Origin: Acanthosepion lycidas | Lineage: Eukaryota; Mollusca; Cephalopoda; Sepiida; Sepiidae | DNA: 64,000 nt | Reading direction: 5' to 3' | Assembly: GCA_963932145.1 (NCBI GenBank) | Contig: OZ010581.1 | Location: 87,954,287-88,018,286 of the forward strand | Shown here: positions 1 to 9,725 of the stretch, one piece after another | Position numbering within the stretch: position 1 is the first letter of the stretch | Layout of the letters: each line of letters opens with the position of its first letter | Notes under the pieces: generated by a model | The model's input: only the letters and a program-made list of their open reading frames with translations | Database searches by the model: none | Told to the model about the DNA's origin: nothing | Program-made: the position numbers and the translations under genes

Positions 1-85
1 GTCTAGTACATAAACAGCAAAGATGGCAAGATCTGGAGAAGGCCTATGTACAGCAAAGAACCTCCACATTTTGAAAATTAAAATA

Positions 86-165
86 TTAGGTGGGTGCAAA
101 AATAATATCGTTTTTTGACGTATTTTTTAACGTCAAAAAACGATATTATTTTTGCACCAACCTAA
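86..165. mobile_element. mariner-type hairpin MITE, copy 1 (80 bp)
   Basis: The 80-bp element starts TTAGGTGGGTGCAAAAATAA and ends with the near-perfect reverse complement (TTTTTGCACCAACCTAA). It is flanked on both sides by the dinucleotide TA (84-85 and 166-167), the target duplication expected for Tc1/mariner elements. The whole length folds into one hairpin. Length and terminal sequence closely resemble the human mariner-derived MITE MADE1 as I remember it. It has no coding capacity and would have been moved by a mariner transposase in trans. Related copies lie at 38685-38760 and 42214-42293. Confidence 0.88.
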
Positions 166-235
166 TAATTCGAAATAGATGTAAAACGCAGTTCAGTATT
201 TCCTTCTTCCACTATATACTTTTGGGAGTAGATGA

Positions 236-478
236 TTATTTTTCTCTTGAACTTTCTAATTCTTTTTTTACTCTAAGTAACCTTTGAAACCTGAACGTAC
301 TTATCTGTTTTGCCATCCATTTACACAAAACCGTTAAGCAGATTCTTCCGGTTTTTCTTTCTTTCTTACTCTCCTTACTCAGTATGTGTCTCATAAATTT
401 CCGTTTTATTGTAAATATCAATTCCCTTGTAATATCCTTAAGCATTGCTCACATGTTTTCTACAGTATTCTTTGCATT
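236..478 (-). pseudogene. LINE reverse transcriptase C-terminal tail, remnant
   Basis: Reverse-strand reading gives an open 69-codon stretch with the pattern of the last part of non-LTR retrotransposon polyproteins. A short region like 'LKDITRELIFTIKR' corresponds to the usual 'NEEVL...L..TIKRR' segment. It is followed by 'FMRHILSKE' (usual 'LGHILRKE'), 'TGRI' and 'LCKWMAKQ'. The reverse transcriptase core is absent and a stop interrupts the frame upstream, so this is a 5'-truncated dead copy. Related tails occur at 42790-43200 (minus) and 44290-44690 (plus). The family assignment is by motif memory; the clade is uncertain. Confidence 0.5.
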
Positions 479-1864
479 TGCCGGTAGTACAAAAAGAATT
501 ACAGCTTCTACTCGTTTTTTGTGAAGAGATTTGACCTGCATTTATTGCTATGTAGGAGATTAGTTTTTAACTATTTGGCACATTTCTCTTTTTTCTAAGG
601 AAAACTTCATATCAATTAAAAATATTTTTGTTGCTATTCCGATGTGTCTTTGGATTTCTGCGTTACTAATTCTGTCATATTTTACTCTTCCAATAGTTAC
701 ATTCGTGTACATGTTTTATTTTGACGTCCACAATATATTAATCAATACTATTGAGACTCTTTGGACAATCATGCAAACTATCTTACATATGTTTCAGTTT
801 TTTGTTTTTTTTAGTAATTTATCTAAGAGTACGTTCAGTTTTATTCTGAGATTGTTATTTACAATCACATAGGTATCTTATATTGTTAAGATTATGCTCG
901 TTAATAATCCATCTTGGGAGGTCTACTAGTTTTCTTTTCTCGCTGTACAGGGTAAATAAATTCGGTAAGAAAACACATCTAACATTTATTCCTCTTTCGA
1001 TGTATCAACTGAAATCATTTGGATAATCATTGTTTGGAGTATTTTGTCTCATTTATCGAACATACTTTCTTCTACTTTACTTCATAGTAGGAGTAAAGGC
1101 GAAATGTACGATTCATTTTTAGTCAACATTAGTGGAACGTTGATGTTTTCTTTCTTATATTTGTGTGTTTGTGTCATCTTCTGTTTTGTGCACATATCAA
1201 AAAAATTCAGTTTAAGTTCAAAAGTGCAATTTAATCATTATTTTTATAATTGTTTACACACAGGAATATAAACATTTCTCAGGAAACAGCAGTCAGTAAT
1301 AAAAGAATCTCAAAATTGGGTTATTAGTAATTGGTGAACCTTTTCATAACATTTTTGTCGTTACTCAAAAAATAGCGTTTTACTTAAGTGCTCACACACT
1401 CAAATGGAAAAGACGAGAAATAATGAACAAAACAATTCTCAGACAAGCTAGGATAGACCACAGGGAGATGTGAATGCTTGCATTTCGCAAAGCTAATAGA
1501 GAAAACAGCTTGAATAGGAATGCAGAATCAGTTCATCGTTCCATTTTTATTGTCGATTACAACCTGACATATCTTGTTTCCCGCATTCGTTGTGTAAATG
1601 TCTGCAACTCAAGAACGCTGAAGATGCAAAAGATTGTTTTACGATGGAATACTCAATTTAGATAACACGATTTTACCGAATAAATGCGGCGAATATTTCT
1701 CTCAATCAAATAATAAATGGTGAGTCAGAAAAGTAGTTAAATATATTATTGAATATATAGAAAATTAAAACACTGCAGACTAATTGTTTTTATTATATAA
1801 AATGTTTCCAGGAATTTACGAAAAGTAGTTATTTCGAACAAGATTTTAAAAAACATTTTGGTAA
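479..1864. other. gene-free stretch, nothing recognised
   Basis: The sequence is AT-rich with short T-rich open frames that have no recognisable domain. I see no repeat structure, RNA gene or coding remnant that I could name. Confidence 0.5.
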
Positions 1865-2034
1865 GGGGTCTAAGAGATAATTTTTATCCACATATCAGTC
1901 ACCTTTGGAAAGAGGTCAAGCTCAGGTAGGGTGAGGGCTTCCATTTCAAAGCGAATGATGGCCTTCATGTGCGCACAACTTGACAGCTTTCCGAAGGTGA
2001 TTGATATGTGGATAAATATTATCTCTGAGACCCC
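1865..2034. mobile_element. 170-bp hairpin MITE
   Basis: The first ~48 bases (GGGGTCTAAGAGATAA..., 1865-1912) and the last ~48 bases (...TTATCTCTGAGACCCC, 1987-2034) are reverse complements with about five mismatches. The element therefore folds into a long hairpin with a ~75-nt loop rich in GC for this window. Further pairing continues inward (GTCAAG with CTTGAC). There is no open frame. The size and near-palindromic form fit a foldback or MITE-type DNA transposon. I could not find a clear target duplication, so the superfamily is unknown. Confidence 0.7.
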
Positions 2035-2099
2035 AAATGGTCACCCCAGCCGTTTCCATAGTAATTAATTTTGCAAATGAAGATGCTTATAAAGATGCA

Positions 2100-2345
2100 T
2101 AAATTTCAAAATTGGTTATTCCTAAATTTTCGCTTGAGGATGAAACAGGGCAAGATACTTTAACTCAATTTAATTTTAATAATTATATTGAGGTTTTCGG
2201 CTTTCTTATGTACACGTAAATTTCAGAAATAAGTTATTCCCAAAAAAAATTCGCTTGAAGATGGAACAGAGCTTACTTTAATTCAAATAATTATATTGAA
2301 GTTTTCGGCTCTTGTTTTGAAACATGAGACCTCTTATGTAGCGTG
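2100..2345 (+). repeat. two diverged ~113-bp tandem repeats related to the neighbouring inverted arms
   Basis: Two copies in the same orientation each carry TTCGCTTGAGGATG-like sequence (about 2129-2145 and 2251-2266), followed by AATAATTATATTGA and GTTTTCGGCT. The same order of motifs (CGCTTGAGGATGAAA, then TTTGAAACATG) occurs at the outer end of the right inverted arm of the adjoining element (5170-5260). These copies therefore look like extra partial terminal units of that element lying outside its left arm. Confidence 0.55.
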
Positions 2346-2382
2346 TTGGAATCATATTTTTAAATAAATAATTATATATATA

Positions 2383-2889
2383 TATATTATAAATTGATTG
2401 ATTTAAAATATGGTTATTTTCGCTACACAGTTCTAACCATGTTTCAAAAATGGAAGCTTCGAATTTAATTTTGTAATTAAATTAAAGACATTAGTTCCAT
2501 TTCATCCTCAAGCGAATTTTGGAGCAACTTTTAAAATTACTGGGTTTGAAAGACACAGCAAAAATCATAATTTACGTTTCCAAGGATACAGAGAAATCCA
2601 TTCAACCAGACAAGGGGTGTTTGCATGTTCATTATCGCTGTATTTAGATGTATCAGTTATTAGTTACGTTTTGGTAGGGGTAGGGATGTATTTTTCAATG
2701 AAATCTGACATCCGTTAAATGCATGACGTCTGGATTTTTTAAAAGTTTTATTGTTAACGGCAAAAATTCTTACGGCATTTTTTTCTATTTTTATATTTAA
2801 AGATTTTTGGGGGGTGTTTAAATTAGAATAAGTTTAATTTAACTACGATTTGAAAAACTTTTAGTTTTTAATATGCTATATTTCTTTTA
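2383..2889 (+). repeat. left inverted arm of the composite element
   Basis: This segment matches the reverse complement of 4786-5305 nearly throughout. Shared landmarks are AAAATATGGTTATTTTCGCT near the outer end, CGAATTTAATTTTGTAATTA, GGTAGGGGTAGGGAT, TGACATCCGTTAAATGCATG and AATATGCTATATTTCTTTT at the inner end. Mismatches are scattered and few, so the arms are much more alike than the internal tandem units are to each other. Confidence 0.8.
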
Positions 2890-4210
2890 AGAACAATTAA
2901 ATGTATTAGAATCAGTTAGAGTATGTAGAATTATTTTCCCATCAAGTATGCATATTACTAGTGAACATTTTTTTAAAAATTTTATTTAAATATTATTTAA
3001 GTAAAATTTATGACAATGACGGCAAAAATAGCTAATTAATTTCACTGATTTAGTAAACTTTTATTTTTTTTATATAAAACCTCGTAATATATTGTTTCTC
3101 GTGTAAGTACAAAGGACATGGGTCATTCAAAAGCTTACATCTTCTATCTTTTCATATTAATTTCATTTAACTGTAGGGCTTGTAGTACTTTGAGGGAGGT
3201 GTTTAGGTTAGAATACGTTTTTTTAAATTACAATTTTAAAAGATGTTTTGGTTAGAATACGTTTTATTAAACTACAATTTTAAAAGATGTTTAGGTTAAA
3301 ATTCGTTTTATTTAACTACAATTTTAAATACAACTTTAAAATATTTTCACTGTTAGTTTTAATAGACTATATTTCTTTTTAAAAGAAGTAAATGTATTAG
3401 AATTAAATTACTTACAGTAAGTAAAATTATTTTTCTATATCAAGTATAAGTATGTATGTTACTTTCAAAAAAAATTATATTTAAATATTATTTAAGTTAA
3501 ATTTATGACAATTACGGCAAAATACCTTATTCATTTCTCTGATTTAATAAACTTTATTTATTTATTTACTTATTTTTTTTAAAACTTAGTAAGTTTCTCA
3601 TGTATGTACCTAGGACATGGGTCATTCAATGGCCTACATATAGCTTTTCATCATAATTTCATTTTTCTGTAGGTGTTTTATTGGATTCATTTAAGTGCCG
3701 GTAGTACTTTGAGAGAGGTGTTTAGGTTAGAATACTTTTTATTTAACTACAATTTTAAAAGATGTTTAGGTTAGAATTCGTTTTAACTACAATTTTAAAT
3801 ACAACTTTAAAATATTATCACTGTTATTTTAATAGACTTTTTTTTAAAACAAGTAAATGTAATAGAATTACCTACAGCATATAAAATTATTTTTCCACGT
3901 TAAATATAAGTATATATATTATCTGGTCGCACTTTTTAAATTTATTTTTATTTTAAAATTTTTAAATATTATTTAAGGAAAATTTTTGACAATGACGGCA
4001 TAAAATAGCTATTTCATTTCTCTGATTCAGTAAATTTTCATTTTTTATAAACTTAGTAATATATAGTTTCTCATGTATGCACAAAGGACATGGGTCATTT
4101 AATGACCTACATATTCTAGCTTTTCTTATTAGCTTCCATTTTACTGTAGGCGTTTTATTTGATTCTTTTAGGTGCCAGAAGTACTTCGAGAGAGATGTTT
4201 GATTTGTATA
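2800..4210 (+). repeat. three tandem ~450-520-bp units inside the composite element
   Basis: Three consecutive units begin near 2800, 3241 and 3759. Each repeats the same landmarks in order: GTTTAGGTTAGAATACGTTTT-like start, AATGTATTAGAAT, GACAATGACGGCA, TTTAGTAAAC, GGACATGGGTCATTCAA, a CTGTAGG segment and GTAGTACTTTGAGAGAGGTG at the end. The first unit overlaps the inner end of the left arm. They carry no open frame and look like multiplied non-coding terminal or UTR sequence of the element. Confidence 0.7.
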
Positions 4211-4735
4211 TTTATTTATCCTAAATGAACTTTGATGCCGGTTGAATCTTTTTGTGAACTCGAGGCTAGTGCAACCTATATATTTTTTTATGTTTTCAGG
4301 ATATTCAATCGAAGAGATATTGCATTGGTATACTAATGATTCCGTACGACATTTATTTTGTAGAGGGCAATTATGAGGGTTTCTACAGTTACATAATTTT
4401 TGTTTATCTCCATCAGTTTTTATTTTTATTTTTCCATTGTCTAAATTTTTTTGGTTTTGGTATAAGTGTTTATTTAAGATATTAGCATTATGTTTCTTAA
4501 TAATTTTTCTAAGTTTTCAGTACTGCTGTAACTCAATTTTAGTGTGTTTTTATTGAAAATAGTACTATGAAAATGCTTGACTATTAATGCGAGGAATTTT
4601 TGTCCTAATTTGTTCTTTACCATTTGATTGTATGGGGGTGTATACCAAATTATTTTTCTACATCTGTTTTTTCTATGCTTTCCATTTTCATTTTTTATAT
4701 AAATTAGTTTTGGGTTTTTGTAGCCACTCTCTTAG
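4190..4735 (-). pseudogene. Penelope-like element ORF 3' part: linker, Zn cluster and GIY-YIG endonuclease
   Basis: Reverse-strand reading gives two in-order blocks in different frames. The first (about 4735-4500) reads like 'RKIIWYTPPYNQMVKNKLG', then 'KFLALIVKHFH', then 'IFNKNTLKLSYSS'. I recognise this as the segment just upstream of the endonuclease in one group of Penelope-like elements. The second (about 4400-4200) has a cysteine cluster CNC...HNCPL...KC, then 'KKYIGCTS' (the YIG half of GIY-YIG), then 'FTKRFNRHQSSF' with the conserved arginine and histidine. The enzyme nicks target DNA for reverse transcription. Stops and at least one frameshift separate the blocks, and the reverse transcriptase fingers and palm are missing, so it is dead. 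Confidence 0.68.
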
Positions 4736-4785
4736 AGCTTTATTATATGAATTGATATGTTCATAGAAAATGTTGTCATTTGCTG

Positions 4786-5305
4786 AAAAGAAATATAGCA
4801 TATTAAAAATTAAAAGTAAAATATTTTTCAAATCGTAGTTAAATTAAACGGATTGTAACCTAAACACCCCACCCCACAAAAAAATCTTTAAATATTAAAA
4901 TAGAAAAAAATGCCGTAAGAATTTTTGCCGTTAACAATAAAAAATTTAAGAAAAAATCCAGACGACATGCATTTAACGGATGTCAGATTTCATTGGAAAA
5001 TTAATCCCTACCCCTACCAAAACGTAACTAATAACTGATACATCATAATACAGACATAATGAACACGCAAACACCCCTTGTCTGGTTGAATTGGATTTCT
5101 CTGTATCTTTGGAAACGTGAATTATGATTTTTGCTGTCTTTAAAACCCAGTAATTTTAAAAATTACTCCAAAATTCGCTTGAGGATGAAATGAACTAATG
5201 TCTTTAATTTAATTACAAAATTAAATTCGAAGCTTCCATTTTTGAAACATGGTTAGAACTGTATAGCGAAAATAACCATATTTTAAATCAATTAATTTAT
5301 AATAT
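4786..5305 (-). repeat. right inverted arm of the composite element
   Basis: This is the inverted partner of 2383-2889. The match ends near AATTTATAATAT on this side. The sequence outside (5306-5400) has no counterpart beyond the left arm, where a short TA run and partial repeat units lie instead. Confidence 0.8.
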
Positions 5306-5411
5306 TAATGTTCTGTAAATTTACATTGAGCACTATTTTGTAAAAATAAAAAAATATCTTTAAGAACACTGGATTATATATCTTACTGTTCTTTCTTTTT
5401 ATTTATATATG

Positions 5412-5540
<129 letters not shown>

Positions 5541-6037
5541 ATATGTAAGTTTATGTATGCATATGTATGTGTATCGGTACATGCGTATGTGGTTGGGTAT
5601 GTATTTGTATACGGGTATATGTGTATATTTATTTACGTATGTATGTATAAATATATGTATGAACACGCACACACACACACATATATATATATATATACGT
5701 GGATGGTTGCGTATATCTATAGATTAAGTGTAAAGAGAGTAATTTTTTTATTATTACCTTCAAATTCTTCATCTTGAAATAGTTTCAAATTAGATTTGAA
5801 AAAATTAGACTTTAAGAAATATTACTCATCTAGAAATAGTTTCAATTAAATTGATGACTTAAAATTTAACTAAGTAATAATAGTCCTTAACCGTTATTTA
5901 CAATATTAAAAATATTACTATTAGTAACCTTTATTCTTTATATTTTGTTTATTGATATAATATTCAGTTTATATTTAATTCGTAGTTTATTTGTGGAGAA
6001 TGTAAACACTTAAATTACTATCAAACGTTAAAATAAG

Positions 6038-6106
<69 letters not shown>

Positions 6107-6678
6107 CTATGTTTTTCCAGATTGGCCAATACATGCCCACTACGTTAATTTCCCTCTCCAAATTTATATCCCCCTCTCTTTCCTTCAAAACTCTAAGTCC
6201 ATCTCTTATTTCTTACATCTTAACTTCTCCCTTTTTTCTTTTTTTCTCTTTTTTCTTTTTTCATTTTATCGTTTCCGATGAGTTGACCTATTAAATAGAT
6301 CAATGTCTGATCCTTACCCTACTTCCTCGCTATTAAGTACTGTAATAAAAATAAAAGTAAATTTAAAAGCATTTCTATCTCTCCCTTTCCTCTCTAATTT
6401 TGACCATGTCTGTCACATAATCTCTCTCCACTCTCTATATCACCTTACATAAACTTAATACTGCCCTTCAGGAATGTAAGTTTAAATTCATTTTTTCATC
6501 CTTGGAAGTGAGGTCTGATGATCGAGTGAAAAAGAAACTCTCTGGTGAAATAGATTATAACAATGGAACCTTAAAGTGGTCTGTTTTTCTTTAAATTAAA
6601 TTATTCGCTCTGATTTAACATTTATCCCTCCGGATTTCATTCTCCTTGTGATTATCCATACGGATTACCAAGATTTTC

Positions 6679-6727
<49 letters not shown>

Positions 6728-6739
6728 CGTTCTCTTGTA
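5541..6739. other. gene-free stretch with two (TA)n tracts
   Basis: It holds (TA)n runs at 6040-6102 and 6680-6725, a CA/TA tract near 5669-5697, and pyrimidine-rich sequence around 6150-6450. No gene or element core is recognisable. The (TA)n at 6680-6725 directly abuts the truncated LINE that begins near 6740. Confidence 0.6.
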
Positions 6740-6758
6740 CCACAGCACTGAGGGAACG

Positions 6759-7270
6759 TTACAGGAGGCTGACCCACACAGAACTCGGGCGCGAACCCGG
6801 CGGCCTGCAGGACAGCAGCACGAACTGATGGTCTAACATGTCAAAGGCCTTGCACTGATCCAAATTGATCAGTGCGTCTCTCTTGTCGGCTTTTACGTCC
6901 TCTATGATAGTACTGATTAATTGCAGGTTGCTTTGAATTGTTCGTCCACTCACCGCACAAGTCTGCTCGGGTCCCAACAAGTTCGCGACAACTGACTGCA
7001 AATATTCCGTCAGGATGTTGGCCAAAATCTTTAACTCTGTGTTTAGAAACTTATGGACCTACAATCATGTAAATCCCACCCAACAACCTTGCCCTTTTTC
7101 AACAACGTGAGCACATCCCTGGAAATCCGGTCGGGGATCGACCCCTACTGGAACCAGTTGTTGAACACGACAAAATCAAGACAAATGTGCGACAGCCACA
7201 AGTACATTTCATAGGGCAGACCATCAAATGCCGAGACTTGCCACTGCTTATTCTCTTCAATGACAAGTGA
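6759..7270 (-). pseudogene. L1/Tx1-type LINE reverse transcriptase fragment
   Basis: On the minus strand, 'FDGLPYEMYL' and 'FNNW' with 'GSIPDRISRDVLTLLKKGK' (about 7245-7080) match RT blocks 1-2. The open stretch 7025-6759 then gives 'EYLQSVVANLLGPEQTCAV' and 'ALINLDQCKAFDMLDHQF', the latter being block 3 with the first catalytic aspartate region. The same blocks are found in order at 14900-15315 in the plus-strand copy. The reading breaks off at a (TA)n tract (6680-6725), so the rest of RT, including YADD, is absent. Several stops and frameshifts make it non-functional. Confidence 0.75.
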
Positions 7271-7740
7271 ACTTCGCAGCTAGCCGCTTCAGTTAAGCAT
7301 CAACGTCGCAAAAAAATGTTTCTCCTGGATCGCGGATAACATCCACACCAAAGGCAAGCGATCACGGAGCAGGTGCGCAGAATTACCCCGATCTCTCAAG
7401 CCCCTCACTTTCAAACTGGCTCGTTTGATAAACATACTTTAAAACTGGGTCCCTTAAACACAGAATGGTCGAAAATCTGCGGCAGCAAGGAACCCAATGG
7501 ATTGTCCCAGGCTCCCTGTAATCCGTCCAGGACAATCCCTGAACAACACTTATATAGATTTTGAAGTTCCGGTATGTCCATCTGGGCCATTTTTAGATCT
7601 GGAAAGGCGTCCTTTGACTCAAACAAATGTAACCACACCTTTAAATATTTTCCCGTGTCTCTAATACAGGAAACAGCCCCCGAGGCTTTGGGTAAATTGT
7701 TGGGGCTGCCACCGACATTCCATCGACGGAGGCTAACTTA
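7271..7740 (-). pseudogene. LINE-derived segment of uncertain domain
   Basis: A reverse open stretch (7638-7411, 75 codons) reads as a mixed hydrophobic and charged protein piece ('DAFPDLKMAQMDIPELQNLY', 'WDNPLGSLLPQIFDHSVF'). It continues into 'LRDRLPLVW', immediately before the RT fragment. Position and composition place it in the same damaged LINE. The sequence style resembles the region after RT in this clade, which would mean a rearranged copy. I cannot align it to the plus-strand copy by eye, so its domain is left open. Confidence 0.4.
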
Positions 7741-9202
7741 AGAACTTTTTTCTGAATAGAGAGATCCTTCTCCAATTCTCCCTGTCTACTTTACAAATAT
7801 CTTGTGACTTGACGATTTGCCTTTTTTCCTTTCCCTTTTTCTTTTGCCGGGTGTGAAGGAGTGGAAGTGGACGGGTGGAGAGGTGTAGAATTGGACGTGT
7901 AGGGAGGTGTGGAAGTAGATCAGTAAGGGTTCTCGGAGTGAACAATTGAGGAAGTGTGGGAGTTGTGGGTAGAAAAGGGGCACGAGAGACTGAAGGGAGA
8001 GGTTTATTGATATGAGGTAGTGTTCTTCCTCTTTGGCGGCGATGCAGGAACTGATTGAGACCTGGCTATGTCCATGTTCCACCCACCCTACCTCGTTCAG
8101 TGCGTTCCTTTTTCGTTGGTTTTTCCTTTACTTTTGCCATGATCCTCTTTAAGGATGAAGACCGGAGTGGAGGTAATTCCGCCACTTCCCTGACCTCATC
8201 CAGCCGTTGCTCTATATGTTGTTGCTGTTGTTGTTTCTGTTGTTTTTGCTTCTTTTCTTTTTGCTTTTCAGGGAATTTTCCTTGCTGCTGCTGCTTCTGT
8301 TTTGGCTTTGCTTTTTCTTTGTGTTGTACCGCTTCTTATTTAAACTCTTCTCCCCGTTTCTCCTCCGACTGTTTCTGGGGTGGTTGTTGCTGTTTCGGGG
8401 AGTCATCCTACTAGGCGGATGGGATGTTGCAGACTTTCGTCCCTTGGAAACCATCTCCTTCCAGACGGAGGCCTTATTTGACTTTTCCAACACTGTTGCT
8501 TTTGCTGTAGCTGCAGCTGTTGGTGTTGTGTGTGGTTGTGGTGTCAAGTTCTTCGCCAACATGGCGTAGAACCCCGAGACTCCACGCGACAACCACCAAC
8601 ATCTTTCTCTCCCTACACATTAATATGTAGGGGATGTTCGCAGAACTCTTATGTGTTAATGTTACTTCAAGGACAATATCGCCGGTAGCAATTCCTGCCT
8701 TGCTAAATACACTTGACACCTCCTCCACTTCTCCGTATTGGGCGAAAAAGTTCCAATTGTATCCTCTGTTATCTCTACGGGCACCCCATGAACTGTCACT
8801 TTTGTTCTTCGGGTGCCCATGTACTTAGTTTGAATCCGAAGATTTTTGTTGTTAAAATAGTGCAAACGAACTGTTTGGCCTCTTTCTCGGTTGGCAGCAT
8901 GACGTCCCACAATGTATTTGTTCGTCGGGTCAATACGTTAGGCCCAATTTTTAAAATCTTTAATGTCTCTTCCACGCCAATTAATTTCCGACTTTTTACG
9001 TTGGTCGGCAGCAGGAAAATTGGCCTCGTATTTACCGCATCCAGGGCCGATATCTTGAGGTATTCGTTTCCATTGGTAAATTCCTGAAACAGTTTTTGCA
9101 AATCTGCGTAGTACGCAGCATCATTTTTCGGCCTGGTTTTTGACTTCTTGGGCTTCAACTTCTTTATCATGCACGGGTGTTGATTGTGTCAAATCCGCCA
9201 TG
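7741..9202 (-). pseudogene. LINE ORF1, RRM-like and Q/K-rich, broken
   Basis: Reverse strand. The likely start is the ATG at 9202-9200 (MADLTQSTPVHD...). After about 26 codons a frameshift moves the reading into an open stretch 9170-8796 with 'DAAYYADLQKLFQEF', 'GPNVLTRRTNTLWDVML' and 'EKEAKQFV'. It then goes to 8910-8662 ('TKVTVHGVPVEITEDTIG') and to 8728-8474 ('EVSSVFSKAGIATGDIVLEV', 'YILMCRERKMLVVVAW'). This is the RRM-like nucleic-acid-binding pattern of L1/Tx1 ORF1 proteins. Downstream (8400-8200) is a Gln/Lys-rich low-complexity part, then Ser/Thr/Pro-rich sequence. The end of the RRM part matches the start of ORF1 in the plus copy at 12219. Confidence 0.7.
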
Positions 9203-9640
9203 ACAGTGCAGGCAAAATCACGACGGTAATACAATTTCTTTCACTCAAAATTAAATTTCACAAAACGAAAATAATTTAAAAAAAAAAAAAGAAAAAGAAT
9301 TAATAAAAGAGAAAACAGACTGGAGTCCGAGGGTAAATAAACAAAACAAAACGGAATTAACAAACATAGTCTGCCAACCACAAGTCAGACGAAAGAAATA
9401 AGAGAAAGTCGGGGTGGGGATAAACAGAATACACCAAAAATTAAAGTTTACAAATACACAAAGAAAAGTAAATCAAAAATTAACTGTAAAAAGTTTTAAA
9501 ATAAAAGTATAAAACGAAAAACAACACATAATCCAAAATTTCCTCGGTCGGCGAACTTTGGCTAAACCCAAATATAATACGCAGTCTAAGAAAACCAATC
9601 AACACTGAAAAAATTCGATCTATATAGTAGATAGTATTGT
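9203..9640 (-). mobile_element. LINE 5' untranslated region (minus-strand copy)
   Basis: Immediately upstream of the ORF1 ATG on the minus strand lies ~430 bases of T-rich sequence without a long open frame. It holds a polypyrimidine run next to the start codon and segments such as GACTTTCTCTTATTTC. Its position and T-rich style fit a LINE 5' UTR with an internal promoter, though I cannot point to a promoter motif. Confidence 0.5.
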
Positions 9641-9725
9641 GTATATATTTATTATTGTCTTTATACAATAATTGTGGCACATGGTCAAAGGGGAAGTGGG
9701 GAGAGGCTGGTCTTCGCTATCTTAA
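9625..9725 (-). mobile_element. 3' end of a second LINE copy, abutting the 5' UTR
   Basis: On the minus strand, ACCATGTGCCACAATTATTG followed by AATAATAAAT is very like the 3' termini of the same LINE family at 17606-17650 (CCTTGTGCTACATTTTCTG...AAATAAAT) and 35265-35205 (CCTTGTGCCACATTTCCTG...AATAAAT). It lies directly upstream of the 5' UTR of the minus-strand copy, giving a head-to-tail arrangement. Only the last ~80 bases of this second copy are visible. Confidence 0.5.

Larger units (their letters stand above)
2383..5305 (-). mobile_element. composite Penelope-like element with ~510-bp inverted arms
   Basis: Two arms of about 510 bp (2383-2889 and 4786-5305) are inverted copies of each other. 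Between them lie three tandem ~450-520-bp units and a reverse-strand endonuclease remnant whose Zn-cysteine plus GIY-YIG pattern is typical of Penelope-like retroelements. These elements are known to carry complex terminal repeats that can be direct or inverted, which would explain the arms. The alternative is a long-TIR DNA transposon that captured or was invaded by the endonuclease piece. No complete reverse transcriptase core is visible, so the element is defective. Confidence 0.6.

Noticed and set aside
6515..6538. CTGATGA followed 12 bases later by GAAAC, hammerhead-like
   Set aside because: No GTC or other UH cleavage site follows at a usable distance and the intervening bases do not form stem II.
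8055..8569. Cys/Phe/Leu-rich open frames on the plus strand
   Set aside because: They are shadows of the Gln/Lys/Asn-rich ORF1 part on the minus strand.
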